From Megalonaias nervosa (Eukaryota; Mollusca; Bivalvia; Unionida; Unionidae), in NCBI GenBank assembly GCA_016617855.1, contig JAECUM010006806.1, positions 1 to 64,000 on the forward strand: a DNA stretch of 64,000 nt. The letters run 5' to 3'. The notes below the pieces were generated by a model. The model saw nothing but the letters and a program-made list of their open reading frames with translations, made no database searches and was not told where the DNA came from. Made by a program: the position numbers and the translations under genes. Below, piece by piece: positions 11,837 through 24,659 of the stretch (position 1 is the stretch's first letter; each line of letters opens with the position of its first letter).

Positions 11837-13171
11837 GATGAAACCCTGTATCTGTTTAATTCAGAAAACTTAAGATGCTTCCATGTGCCGTGAATATCAA
11901 ACAGCACCATCAGTCTTTGTCAAACAAAAATATAATTCATCTATAAACAAGTAAATAAAAAATCTGCAGTTGGATATGCTGCAGTATTGCCTTAATAAAA
12001 TCAGATGTACTATATCTTGTGAAAGTTTTGTAATCTCAGTATCCATTCATGCAAATTAAGGAAGATTTTATATTCATTGTGCAGCTATTATAACTTTCCT
12101 ACTTGGTAGTTTCTTTATCATGTAAATTTAAGTGGCACATTAGATAGTCATTAATTAGAAAGTGCACTCCAAAGATGACAGTTCACATAATTAATGGCAT
12201 CTGTTTTAAAATAGTTTACAGAAATATTTTATTATGTCAGATTAGTCTAAGTAATGGCAATAGATGTTAAGAATGGAAAAAGAATGTGTCCACACAAAAA
12301 ATCTTCTTAGTACAGATATACAGTATATGATGATGATAAAACTAGGAGACACCTGCCCTGACAACAGGTGTTGATAGTAAAGATAAAATTTGGGAAATAC
12401 TAGTCCTAACAGGTGTTGATAGTAAAGATAAAATCTGTGACATAATAGTCCTAACATGTGTTAATGGTAAAGATAAAGTTAGGGCAACAAGTCTTGACAG
12501 GTGTGAAATCAAGTAGAGATCTCAGGTTTACATGAATAGATTATTAGATCATACCTGGAAATGTAGCAATCTTTGCTGTCAATCAATCAGAAAAAAGCTT
12601 TCAAAAGTAGATCAGTTGTGATGTGATTGGTTGAGCAAAATCTCAAGCTCAAGAGGTTAATAATGTTCAGGCCAAATTTTTTTTACATGTAATCTTTGGT
12701 TGAATGAACAGAATAGACATTTGTTTGCTGGTGTAGTGGATATGTATTACACAAGAAAAAAATGAAGTATGTAAAAGCACTTACATACCATGTTATCAGC
12801 TTCTAAAATGTCAAAGGGCAAACAATTTGTGGAAAATAGTCACTTGACACAGGAGTCCAGATTGTCTGTATTTTTGCAATCTCTTTGACCCATATTTTGT
12901 CTCAGCAGTAGATTTTTCTGGGTACTTAGATCATCACTTGGACGGAAGGCCACACCCCACTTCTGTAGGATCATGGTATTAAATTGATGTTTTCTTATTG
13001 GCTTTCATATAGGTCCTTGCTTACTAATTTTTGCCCATTTAGTCTGGTTGTAATGGATCGGGTCAACTTTACAACCAAAAATGGGTTAGTATGACTGACC
13101 AAGGACATATAACAATTCCATTAGGAAAAATGCATACCCAAGAATATTTTTATTAATCATCTTAGTGTAAT
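11837..13171. other. Intron B-C, mostly unique, with a short 45-bp repeat
   Basis: AT-rich unique sequence. At about 12360-12500 a roughly 45-bp unit ('gtgttgatagtaaagataaa') occurs three times. No exon-like sequence seen. Confidence 0.5.
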
Positions 13172-13757
13172 GCTACAATATCAACATCCTTATTGAATGT
13201 AACTAGGTTCGTATACAATACCAACATTATTATTGAATGTAACTAGGTTCGTATACAATACAAACATCATTATTGAATGTAACTAGGTTTGTATACAATA
13301 CCAGCATCATTATTGAATGTAACTAGCTATGTATGCAATACCAACATCATTATTGAATGTAACTGGGTTCGTATGCAATAGAATGTAACTAGCTACGTAT
13401 ACAATACCAACATCATTATTGAATGTAACTAGCTACGTATACAATACCAACATCATTATTGAATCTAACTAGCTACGTTGCAATACCAACATCATTATTG
13501 AATGTAACTAAGTACGTATACAATGCCAACATCATTACTGAATGTAACTAGCTACGTATACAATACCAACATCCTTATTGAATGTAACTAGGTACGTATA
13601 CAATACCAACATCATTGTTGAATGTAATTAGGTTCGTATACAATACCAACATCATTATTGAATGTAACTAGGTACGTATACAATACCAACATCATTATTG
13701 AATGTAACTTGCTATGTATACAATACCAACATCATTATTTAATGTAACTAACTACGT
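13172..13757. repeat. 40-bp minisatellite
   Basis: About 15 copies of 'caataccaacatcattattg' plus 'aatgtaactaggttcgtata'. The variable positions around 'aggttcg/agctacg' define subtypes. Confidence 0.93.
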
Positions 13758-13822
13758 AAAGCACAGTCTGACTGGAGTATGAAAACGGGGGCCTTTACAT
13801 GGAACTTACAAACAGTATACAT

Positions 13823-16490
13823 GGGTCATGTATAGTCTTGTCCTTTAAGATACAGCTGTATGTATCACCATGCATAAGGTCTTTGTAGCTGTAAGTATTT
13901 ATTCTTTAAGATACAGCTGTATGTATCACCATGCATAAGGTCTTTGTAGCTGTAAGTACTTATTCTTTAAGATACAGCTGTATGTATCACTGTGCATAAG
14001 GTCTTTGCAGCTGTAAGTACTTATTCTTTAAGATACAGCTGTATGTATCACCATGCATAGTCTTTGTAGCTGTAAGTACTTATTCTTTTTTGATACAGCT
14101 GTATATATCACTGTGCATAAGGTCTTTGTAGCTGTAAGTACTTATTCTTTAAAATACAGCTGTATGTATCACCGTGCATAAGGTCTTTGTAGTTGTAAGT
14201 ACTTATTCTTTAAGATACAGCTGTATCACCATGCATAAGGCCTTTGTAGCTGTAAGTACTTATTCTTTAAGATACAGCTGTATGTATCACCATGCATATG
14301 GTCTTTATAGCTGTAAGTACTTATTCTTTAAGATACAGCTGTATGTATCACCGTGCATACAGTCTTTGTAGTTGTAAGTACTTATTCATTAAGATGCAGC
14401 TGTATATATCACAGCGCATATGGTCTTTATAGCTGTAAGTACATATTCTTTAAGATGCAGCTGTATATATCACCGTGCATATGGTCTTTGTAGCTGTAAG
14501 TACTTATTCTTTAAGATACAGCTGTATATACCACCGTGCATATGGTCTTTGTAGCTGTAAGTACTTATTCTTTAAGATACAGCTGTATATATCACCGTGC
14601 ATATGGTCTTTGTAGCTGTAAGTACTTATTCTTTAAGATACAGCTGTATATATCACCGTGCATAAGGTCTTTGTAGCTGTAAGTAGTTATTAAGATACAG
14701 CTGTATATATCACCGTGCATAAGGTCTTTGTAGCTGTTCTTATTCTTTAAAATACAGACGTTCACTAAGTCATGTATAAGGTCTATATAGTTGTAACTAC
14801 ATATTTTTCAAGATTCAGCTGTATGCAAGACCATGGATGAAGACTATATAGCTGTAACTATGTCAAAATTCAGCTGTATCCAAGGCCATGCATAAGGTCT
14901 GAATAGTGGTAGCTACTTGTTCTTCAAGATACAGCTATACAAGACCATGTATCAGGCCTACAAGACTTATATGACTTATGGGTCATATATAGTCTTGTCC
15001 TTTAAGATACAGCTGTATGTATCACCATGCATAAGGTCTTTGTAGCTGTAAGTACTTATTCTTTAAGATACAGCTGTATGTATCACCATGCAGTCTTTGT
15101 AGCTGTAAGTACTTATTCTTTAAGATACAGCTGTATCACCGTGCATAAGGTCTTTGTAGCTGTAAGTACTTATTCTTTTTTGATACAGCTGTATATATCA
15201 CCGTGCATAAGGTCTTTGTAGCTGTAAGTACTTATTCTTTAAGATACAGCTGTATGTATCACCGTGCATAAGGTCTTTGTAGTTGTAAGTACTTATTCTT
15301 TAAGATACAGCTGTATCACCGTGCATAAGGTCTTTGTAGCTGTAAGTACTTATTCTTTAAGATACAGCTGTATGTATCACCATGCATATGGTCTTTGTAG
15401 CTGTAAGTACTTATTCTTTAAAGTACAGCTGTATGTATCACCGTGCATACAGTCTTTGTAGTTGTAAGTACTTATTCATTAAGATGCAGCTGTATATATC
15501 ACAGCGCATATGGTCTTTGTAGCTGTAAGTACTTATTCTTTAAGATGCAACTGTATATATCACCGTGCATACGGTCTTTGTAGCTGAAAGCTACTTATTC
15601 TTTAAGATACAGCTGTATATACCACTGTGCATATGGTCTTTGTAGCTGTAAGTACTTATTCTTTAAGATACAGCTGTATATATCACCGTGCATATGGTCT
15701 TTGTAGCTGTAAGTACTTATTCTTTAAGATGCAGCTGTATATATCACCGTGCATAAGGTCTTTGTAGCTGTAAGTACTTATTCTTTAAGATACAGCTGTA
15801 TGTATCACCATGCATATGGTCTTTATAGCTGTAAGTACTTATTCTTTAAGATACAGCTGTATGTATCACCGTGCATACAGTCTTTGTAGTTGTAAGCACT
15901 TATTCATTAAGATGCAGCTGTATATATCACAGCGCATATGGTCTTTATAGCTGTAAGTACTTATTCTTTAAGATGCAGCTGTATATATCACCGTGCATAT
16001 GGTCTTTGTAGCTGTAAGTACTTATTCTTTAAGATACAGCTGTATATACCACCGTGCATATGGTCTTTGTAGCTGTAAGTACTTATTCTTTAAGATACAG
16101 CTGTATATATCACCGTGGATATGGTCTTTGTAGCTGTAAGTACTTATTCTTTAAGATACAGCTGTATATATCACCGTGCATAAGGTCTTTGTAGCTGTAA
16201 GTAGTTATTCTTTAAGATAAGCTGTATATATCACCGTGCATAAGGTCTTTGTAGCTGTTGTTATTCTTTAAAATACAGATGTACACTAAGTCATGTATAA
16301 GGTCTATATAGTTGTAACTACATATTTTTCAAGATTCAGCTGTATGCAAGACCATGCATGAAGACTATATAGCTATAAGTATGTCAAAATTCAGCTGTAT
16401 ACAAGGCCATGCATAAGGTCTGAATAGCGGTAGCTACTTGTTCTTCAAGATACAGCTATACAAGACCATGTATCAGGCCTACAAGACATT
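13823..16490. repeat. 61-bp tandem array with large-scale (higher-order) duplication
   Basis: Over 40 copies of a 61-bp unit containing 'agatacagctgtatgtatca', 'gcataaggtctttgtagctg' and 'taagtacttatt'. Each unit holds the perfect palindrome ATACAGCTGTAT with a CAGCTG E-box. The array was duplicated in bulk: 13823 ('gggtcatgtatagtcttgtc') is matched at 14981, and both halves end in the same atypical copies (14750-14970 and 16270-16487). A variant unit with 'gcatacagtctttgtagttg' occurs at 14355, 15445 and 15872; the last two are 427 bp, seven units, apart. Confidence 0.95.
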
Positions 16491-17265
16491 ACTTATTTTT
16501 CAAGATTCAGCTGTATACAAGGCCACACGTAAGGCCTATATAGCTGCAACTACTAATTCTTCAAGATTCAGCTGTTTGCAAAAACCATGTATAAGGCCAA
16601 TATAGCTATAACTGTTCTTCAAAATTCAGCTGTATATGAGGCCATTTCTAAGATCTATGTAGCTGTAACTAATTCTTTAAGAGTCAGCTGTATGCAAGAC
16701 CATGTATAAGGAATATATGGCTGTAATTGCTTAGTCTTTAAGATACAGCTGTATGCAAGGCCATGTACAAGACCAATATAGCTATAACTACTAATTTTTT
16801 AAGATACAGCTTTATGCTAGACCATATATAAGACCTATATTGCGGTAACTACGTATTCTTCAAGATTAAGCTGGATACAATAGCATGTAAAAGGCCTGTG
16901 TTGTTGTAATGACTTGATACAAGGCCATGTACAGGGCCTGTGTAGTTGAATCTACTTACTCTTTATGATACAGCTGTACACTATGCCATGTAGAAGGCCT
17001 ATATTGTTGTAACTACTTGATATAAGGCCATTTATAAGTCCTATGTAGCTGAATCTACTTATTAAGATAAAGCTGGATAGAAGGCCATGTATAAGGCCTG
17101 TATTGTTGAAACTACTTGACATAAGGTCATGTATAAGGCCTGTATAGCTGAATATACTTAGTAAGATACAGCTCTACGCAAAGCCATGTGTAAGGCCTAT
17201 AGGGCCTGTATAGCTGAATGTACTTATTCTCTAAGATAAAGCTGTATGATCCCATAATCCCTGTG
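16491..17265. repeat. Degenerate continuation of the 61-bp array
   Basis: Ageing copies recognisable by 'agattcagctgtatgcaag', 'ccatgtataaggcctatata' and 'gctgtaact'. Divergence rises to the right, so the young, homogenised part is on the left. Confidence 0.85.
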
Positions 17266-17704
<439 letters not shown>

Positions 17705-17714
17705 TGATCATATC

Positions 17715-18005
17715 ACTGGGCTTACAATGCAGACATTGGGCCTGTAACTTTTACAGTTGTCAAGGAAAGCATGTTTAAATTTTCGATCATTAGGTATACA
17801 GTGCAGACCTTGGGTCTGTAACTTTTATAATTGTCAAGGAAAGACCCTTTGAATTTTCTGTCACTAGGCTTACAATGTAGACCTTTGGCCTCAACTTTTA
17901 TAGTTGTCAAGGAAAGGCAGTTTTTAATTTTCCATCAATAGGTATGCAGTGCAGACCTTGAGCCTCAACTTTTGTAGTTATCAAGGAAAGACAGTTTAAA
18001 CTTTC
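17715..18005. repeat. About 74-bp repeat, four copies
   Basis: Copies around 17725, 17800, 17872 and 17946 share 'cttacaatgcagac', 'ttgggcctgtaacttttata' and 'gttgtcaaggaaag'. The array begins about 25 bp after the exon C donor. Confidence 0.85.
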
Positions 18006-18083
18006 TGCACTTGAAATGTCATTGGTTTTGAATGGATTTATTGCAGTTGAGATGGCCTATAGTTAAGATTTGTATCATTCATG

Positions 18084-18106
<23 letters not shown>
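18084..18106. repeat. (TA)n microsatellite
   Basis: TA tract just before the TTAA-flanked MITE copy 2. Confidence 0.95.
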
Positions 18107-18114
<8 letters not shown>

Positions 18115-18170
18115 TACTACTGTTTCTTATCATGGTCATCCTACAGTCTGTTTCTGCACAGTATTAATGA

Positions 18171-18730
18171 TTAACTCATTGACGCGCTTGAAATGGGAGT
18201 AGGAAAGGCATTTTTGGGTTACTTCTGAATACATCCAAATACATATACTTTCAAGAGATTTTCCTTTAGCCAAATGCCTAGTTGTGTTGAAGAGGTTGTT
18301 CTAGGTTGGCTATTTCACACGTGCTTGTGCAGAAGGGTAAAAATTGCACATTTTTTTGCTTATTAGACCCTTCATTTTCATGTCCTGGCAACTTTTTACT
18401 TCAAATCTCAAATTTATACTACTGTTTGCAAAGGTTCACCAGTTCGTGTGCAGGTCAGACTGGTCTGCTTTAGGTCTGTGGCCAAAAAGTCTAAAATCGG
18501 ACACAAAATCCCGTTCCGACAACCAGCGTATATTTCATGTAAAAAAAAAATTGTTTTTCCGATGTATTTATTAATTTGAGTTGAAAGTCCAGATTATTTG
18601 GTATCATTCTAGAGCTACATACGTCATACCACCCACTTTGGTCTATCATAAATGATCTTGACAGTATGGAGATCAGAAGTAGGGTACAACCTCATAACGC
18701 ATAAATGTGGCATGTGGGTTAGTGAATTAA
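18171..18730. mobile_element. TTAA-flanked MITE (piggyBac-like), copy 2, inverted
   Basis: TTAA at 18171-18174 and 18727-18730. The left end is TTAACTCATTGACGCGC; the reverse complement of the right end is TTAATTCACTAACCCACATG. Internal blocks ('tttgcaaaggttcacc', 'tctgtggccaaaaagtctaa') are the reverse complement of copy 1 at 8600-9229. Diverged from copy 1 by many substitutions and indels, so both are old. No transposase. Confidence 0.7.
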
Positions 18731-19179
18731 GACTGTACAGGTTAATCCCACTATAACATCATAGTTGGGGTACATTACTGCCAAATGTGTTATCTACCAA
18801 AACCAGAGTATGGCAGGAATGATAAAAATTTGATGAATTTGTGTATGAAAAGTGGGTGGGGGATAATTTGTGTATGAAAAGTGGGTGGGGGATAATTTGT
18901 GTATGAAAAGTGGGTGGGGGATAATGCCATTAAAAAGTATAGTAATCATTTTACTGCCTGCTAGTTTATATATAACAGTTGGGATAAAGATTTCTCTGCG
19001 CTTGATCAAAATTAATAATTGTTGCATAAGACAGTAAGATCTGTAAACAAAAGGATTCTGAAACTTAACTGAATTATTTTTATTTATTCATCAGCTTGGT
19101 TAATGTTGTTAAGTAATTTCAGGGTATGAGGAATGTCTGAGACAGAAAAATCAGGAAATGAACTGAATTCAGCCAAATG
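18731..19179. repeat. Mostly unique; 30-bp unit three times
   Basis: At 18835-18925 a 30-bp unit 'tttgtgtatgaaaagtgggt' plus 'gggggataat' is repeated three times exactly. Each copy has a GGGTGGGGG block. The remainder is unremarkable. Confidence 0.85.
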
Positions 19180-19740
19180 TGTTACAGCAAAGCTTTTCCC
19201 TGCCCTGTGATTAATCTAAATATCTGTTGCATCTAAATGTTTCCCAGCACTGTGATTAATTCCAAATGCGTTAAAAAAAGTGTTTCCCTGTCTCGTGATT
19301 AATCTAAATGTCTGTTACATCTAAATGTTTCCCAGCACTGTGATTAATTCCAAATGTGTTACAAAAAAGCGTTTCCCTGTCTCATGATTAATCTAAATGT
19401 CTGTTACATCTAAACATTTCCCAGCACTGTGATTAATTCCAAATGTGTTACAACAATGTATTTACCTGCATTGTGATTAATCTAAATGACTGTTACATCT
19501 AAACATTTCCCTGCTTTGTGATTAATTCTAAATGTGTGTTGCAACTAAGTGATTGCTTGCACCATAATTAATCCAAATGTTTTGTTGCAACTAAAGCATT
19601 TCCCCAGCACACTAATTAATCCAGTTGTGTCACAACTAAGCATTTCCCCAGCACAGTAATAATCCAGTTGTTACAACTAAGCATTTCCCTAGCACAGTTA
19701 TTAATCCAGTTGTGTGTTACAGCAAAATTTTTCCCTGCAC
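19180..19740. repeat. Minisatellite of about 40 bp, with paired-unit structure
   Basis: Units share 'tgtgattaatctaaatgtct' or 'tgtgattaattccaaatgtg' and 'tttccc(t/c)agca'. In the left half two unit types alternate (about 80-bp dimers); the right half is degenerate. Confidence 0.85.
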
Positions 19741-20149
19741 CATGATCTGACTTATTGAAAAGATTGCGCTTAAAGTAAGTGAGAATGTTCTTGAATGTTG
19801 GTTTAAAGTTATAAACTCAGTCAACTCGGAGTATAACAAGGAAAATGTTTTCTGTTGTATAACTTAATCTAGTCAATAGACACTTATTAAAGTGCATGGA
19901 CCTCTAGTCAGCAGACACTTATTAAAATGTATGGATGTCTGGTCAGTGGACACTTATTAAAGGGTATGGATTTCTTGCCATTGGGAAGAGGAAGATAGCA
20001 GTTAATTCTGGGTCTGAAGGTCAAAGGTCATGGTTAGCATCATTAACAAAATAAGCAGCATTGTTTCCTTATAATGACCTGAATTATAAAAATTCTGACC
20101 CCTAAATTTGTGGATGACTGCTATGGCAGGTAGGTAAAATTCAGATTTG
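19741..20149. repeat. Intron C-D with a 36-bp unit repeated three times
   Basis: At about 19870-19970 'gacacttattaaagtgcatg' recurs three times. The rest is unique sequence. Confidence 0.75.
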
Positions 20150-20990
20150 GAGCCAAACATTTAAAGTTCAAGGTCACTCTGATCCAAAAAAGAAACAGTT
20201 GTTTTGTATTCTACACCCCCTTACTTCAACAGACTTCATCAATGATTTACCCGTAGGGCAGGATGAAGGAACTTTTTTCACCACAGCCACCATCTTGAAA
20301 ATATTATTGCTACTCCTTAGAACAGAATGTGATGCTGGCATGGGGTTTTCACCAGAAGACTTCTTGTGATGTCTAGTTGGTCCTAAATGAAAATGGTACC
20401 AATTTGATGTTGTATATGGCCACAATAGTGGCCATCTTGATAATCTTGTTATCACTACTCATACAAATATGGGGTTTTTACTGAATGACTTTTTTTGATG
20501 TCTAGCTGGTCATAGATGAAAATGGGTGCTGATCAAACTTCCACTATGACTGCCACAATTACCCAAACTGTTGTAACCTTGAAAATCTTGTATAGCTACA
20601 TTTTCTTGATTTCTTGTGTTATTAATATTGTGCTTTTAGCAAAAGACTTCTTTTAATGTCTGGTTGGTCTTAATTGGAAATGGCGCCAGTATGATCACCA
20701 TGGTAGCCATCTTGAAAATCAAGTTACTTTTGTTTCTCTAAAATGGAAAGTTACAAGCATGGAGTTTCCTCCAGAAGACTTCTTACGATGTCTTGTTGGT
20801 CGTAAATGAAATTTGTGCCAGCCTGACATCAAAAACGGCTAATTTGAAAATCTCGTCGTTGGTGAAGAATATCTCATATGGTTTCAACGCTTGGCAGTTA
20901 AATGGAAGAAATGGTCTTGTCTTGAATTCTGGAAAGTTCTGTTCAGCCAGTAAAGCATCAGTCCCTTAGAGGGACTCAAACTTAAAATCT
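20150..20990 (+). repeat. Dispersed repeat family A, copy 2
   Basis: Four to five degraded units with 'ggggttttcaccagaagact', 'gatgtctagttggtcctaaa', 'gccatcttgaaaat' and a 3' end 'ggcagttaaatggaagaaat' followed by 'ggtcttgtcttgaatt'. Same orientation as the gene. Confidence 0.75.
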
Positions 20991-22735
20991 TTAGAAACCA
21001 GTAAATGAATTGGACATGCACTTGGAAAAGAACTTGCAGAATGAAAGGTTTGGTGAAATGATTTTCTTGGTATTTTAATGGCAGTTTGGATTATTGGAAA
21101 CTAATTAGCAGGTCCTACTCTTGAATTTTCACTTTGATTGAAGTCTGAAGTAGGAGTGGTGTGACTCTCCTCACTGAGTTTCTTCACATTGGTAAGGATA
21201 GTGTAGGGGTTGGGATGAAGATTTGGTATAACAATGCATCTTTTTAGTGCCTCTCACTGGATATGGAATTCTAAGAATAGACAATATGTGGGATATTTAC
21301 AATAAATTCATGGTTCTCTGCAGAAAATTAAATATTAACTATGTTGTCACTGTATTTTCTCTATTGTTGAATATGTATTGATTTAAATTGGTAATTGTAT
21401 ATTGCAAGCTATGTTAAATAACATTATGGCATTTTATGAACTCTAACCATCATGTTATAATGGGTTTCCATTTGTATGATTCCTAGGAAAATAATTACAA
21501 AGAACTGCTGGAAGCAACACCCATGAGAGTTCTCTACAGAGGAAATGTTTCAAATGTCATATAAACTGATAATCTACCTTGAAGTCAAAACTTTGATGAT
21601 TAATTTTTGTAGAATATTATGTAAGAAAAATTGTTAGCTACTTTAAACTGATAGCTGAACTCTCTATGGAGCATATAGAACTTTGTGGTAATGAGCCTAA
21701 AGGATAATTACAGAGTGAGCAGTGTTCCACAAACAGATTTGGGAGATTCGTTTTTCTCCATTGCAGTGAAATTATTTGTACATATTAGAGATCTCTGAGT
21801 TTTCAGGAGAACCTATAATGAATTCCAAATTCTTAAGTACAAGTCATTGCAGGTCATATAGGCATCTGGTATCCACTGTTTTAGCAATAGGTGTTATTTT
21901 TTAGAGGTTGATTGCAGTTACCTTTAATTAGTGATTTTTCACTTTATTTCACTCCTCATAAATCAATATTCCTTATAATAACAGCATATAAATGCTCCAA
22001 GAAATACATATTGGAATATATTTGCACTACCCAACCATGTGTCCTTTTAATGATTAGACCCAACACCAACTTTTCATGATCCAGTTTTGTGTCAGTCTAC
22101 AATTATAAAAGTCCATAGCAATTCATAATTGTTAACCAGAAATATTGACAGCAAAGGTGCAGATTACTCAACAATCCAGGAGTAATAGACTTTGGTAAGA
22201 TACTTTAGCATTACATTTTAGGTGCAGATTACAGAACAATCTGGGATAATAGAATTTGCTAAAACTACATTTTTGCACAACAGCGAACATTTTATTTAAA
22301 TGAGTAAAAGCATTACATTGATGTATACCTTAACTAGGTAAAGATGGAGATATCAAGGGAAGCTGAAGAAGGCAGCTGGAAAAATATGGAGTTTTGTTCA
22401 GACGGTTGATAACTGTACCATTATATAGATCAGTATAAACTCTCTTGGGTTTGTTGATTTTCACTTCTAGCTGCAAGAGGTTAAAATCATTTTTTATGTT
22501 CAGAAGTTGATTTGGCAGAAAATTCTTATGTTTGGTTGAATTATACTAAAGACCAGACATTTCAAGACTGAGGTGAAAACCCACAACCTGTATTCTTTAT
22601 TTGTACAAGAAAACATTAGAACATTATCATTGAAAACCCACAACCTGTATTCTTTATTGTACAAGAAAACATTAGAACATTATCATGTAAGTTTTCTTAT
22701 TTGCAAGCAAGGAAATAATGTAACCCAGTTTACCT
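20991..22735. other. Intron C-D, mostly unique
   Basis: AT-rich unique sequence. A 56-bp segment ('gaaaacccacaacctgtatt') is directly duplicated at about 22574-22685. No exon-like sequence seen. Confidence 0.55.
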
Positions 22736-22880
22736 AGCCAATTTTCCACCAGCATTGAATATGCCATGTACATCAGTACACAATATGCCATGTACATCAG
22801 TACACATTATCCATGCCATGCACACCAGTACACAATGTGCTGGGTACATCAGTACACAATGTGCCATGTACATCAGTACA
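22736..22880. repeat. Short repeat of about 26 bp, five copies
   Basis: Units with 'atgccatgtacatcagtaca' and 'caata' repeated about five times with small variations. Confidence 0.85.
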
Positions 22881-22992
22881 TAATAGAGATCATATTAATT
22901 TTCCAAAGACTTAATATTCAGAAAGATTAATATAAATTTATTTTTCACACAAATCATCCTGATGGTGTGAAATAGAGGATATTTGCTTGAAA

Positions 22993-23080
22993 CAAGTGAA
23001 TAACGAATATATTTCATTGAGTGGGCGAAAATACTAAAGTTTTTCACCCATAATATAAAATATATCCATTATTCACTTGT
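22993..23080. repeat. Imperfect inverted repeat (hairpin), 39-bp arms
   Basis: Left arm begins CAAGTGAATAACGAATATAT (22993); the reverse complement of the right arm begins CAAGTGAATAATGGATATAT. Arms of about 39 bp are separated by roughly 10 bp. A smaller hairpin, TTTCACAC/GTGTGAAA, lies just upstream near 22950, and TTTTTTCACTC motifs recur near 23350-23395, suggesting the remains of a hairpin-rich MITE. Confidence 0.65.
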
Positions 23081-24044
23081 AGCATGCAATTTTTTTATGC
23101 TCAAAAATATTGGCTAACAAGATGTACTGTATAACAGATTGAAATAGCAGATTTCTTACTGGATCCCTTACTATTTCACTGTTTTACTGTTTATGTTCTG
23201 CTTTCTATTGTGATTATTCAGAGAAAATATGAGCATAATTCTCCTTCCCAGTTCAAAGTAAAATAGCAAAGCATCTGAGAATAACCTCCAATTTCATTGA
23301 TATAATGTTATCTGTGTCTGTTGATGGCCAGTGAAAAATTGTGATATTTTTTCACTCCAGTGAAATATCTAGATTTTTTCACTCAGAAAATCCAGTAATT
23401 TTCTATCATAAAATATAAGTCATTTTTGGGATAAGTTCAAACAAGGTTGGCGAAATAATGGTAGTGAACCTTGGATCTACAGCTGCAGGTGGAGTAGAAA
23501 TTGACAATGAAATCAGTTTTATTTCTTGATTTAACAAACCTGTTTCTTCTAGGAAGAAATGCATTAGTTGAAACTTACTAATCATGTGACAATGATTTAT
23601 ATATTCTCAGACCAGGTTTTCTTGGTCAGGCAGACATTATCAGTAGTACAGTGGAAATGTGCTTTCAGGCATAGAAGATAGTAGAGAATGATAGTGTGTG
23701 ATGTTGTGATAAACACATTGAGACTTTACCTGATTACATTATTTCTATTTGTTTAATGATGCAGATCGATAGATAGGGCTAACCTTCATTAATGATAATG
23801 AACTCTGGTTTTTATTCTTCCAGTGCTGCATTGATGATGTCCTTCCTTTCTTGTGCATAACTCACATGCAACTCTGCATCCAGACTTGGTCATTTTAATA
23901 TGTTCAGAGTTAGAAACTCGAAGTCCCAAAACTTTGACAATCTATAATTTTAATTTGAAAAAAGCATGAATGGAATTCTTGGACTTAAGTGAATTTTAGG
24001 TTTTTGAGCTTAAGTTTGAGTTTCTTGCTCAGAATGTTGGAGAA
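23081..24044. other. Intron C-D, unique
   Basis: AT-rich, no gene or array recognised apart from the repeated 'ttttttcactc' motifs near 23350-23395. Confidence 0.5.
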
Positions 24045-24598
24045 GATGGTGGCCAGATCTGCCATGACATGATTTGCTTGTAGATCAGGCCTGATCTGCC
24101 ATGACTTGATTTGCCTGTAGATCAGGCCTGACATGTCAGGACATGATTTGCTGGTAGATCAGGCCTGATCTGCCATGACATGATTCGCTGGTCGATCAGG
24201 CCAGATCTGCCATGACATGATTTGCTAGTAGATCAGGCCTGATCTGCCTTGACATGATTTGCTGGTAGATCAGGCCAGATCTGCCATGACATGATTTGCT
24301 TGTAGATCAGGCCAGTTCTGCCCTGACATGATTTGCTGCCAGATCAGACCAGATCTGCCAAGACATGATTTGCTGGGTGATGGAGCCAGATCTGCCATGA
24401 CATGAGTCACTGGTAGATAAGGCCTGATCTGTCATGACATGATTTTCTGGTAGATCAGGCCAGATCTGCCTTGACATAATTTGCTGGTAGATCAGGCTTG
24501 ATCTGTCATGACATGATTTGCTGGGAGATAAGGCCAGATCTGCCTTGACATGATTTGCTAGTAGATCAGGCCTGATCTGCTATTACATAATTTGCAGG
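24045..24598. repeat. 37/38-bp minisatellite with GATCAGGCCTGATC palindromes
   Basis: About 15 copies of a unit with 'gccatgacatgatttgctgg' and 'tagatcaggcctgatct'. AGATCAGGCCTGATCT is a perfect 16-bp palindrome in several copies; in others it is degraded to 'gatcaggccagatct'. The array ends about 60 bp left of the pogo-like element. Confidence 0.92.
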
Positions 24599-24659
24599 AT
24601 GTATGCTGCTCAACTGAACAACATTTGTCCTGATTTGTTGATGCATTATGCAGTACATA

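Noticed and set aside
13823..16490. CRISPR-like array
   Set aside because: Direct 61-bp repeats without unique spacers in a eukaryotic intron; it is a minisatellite.
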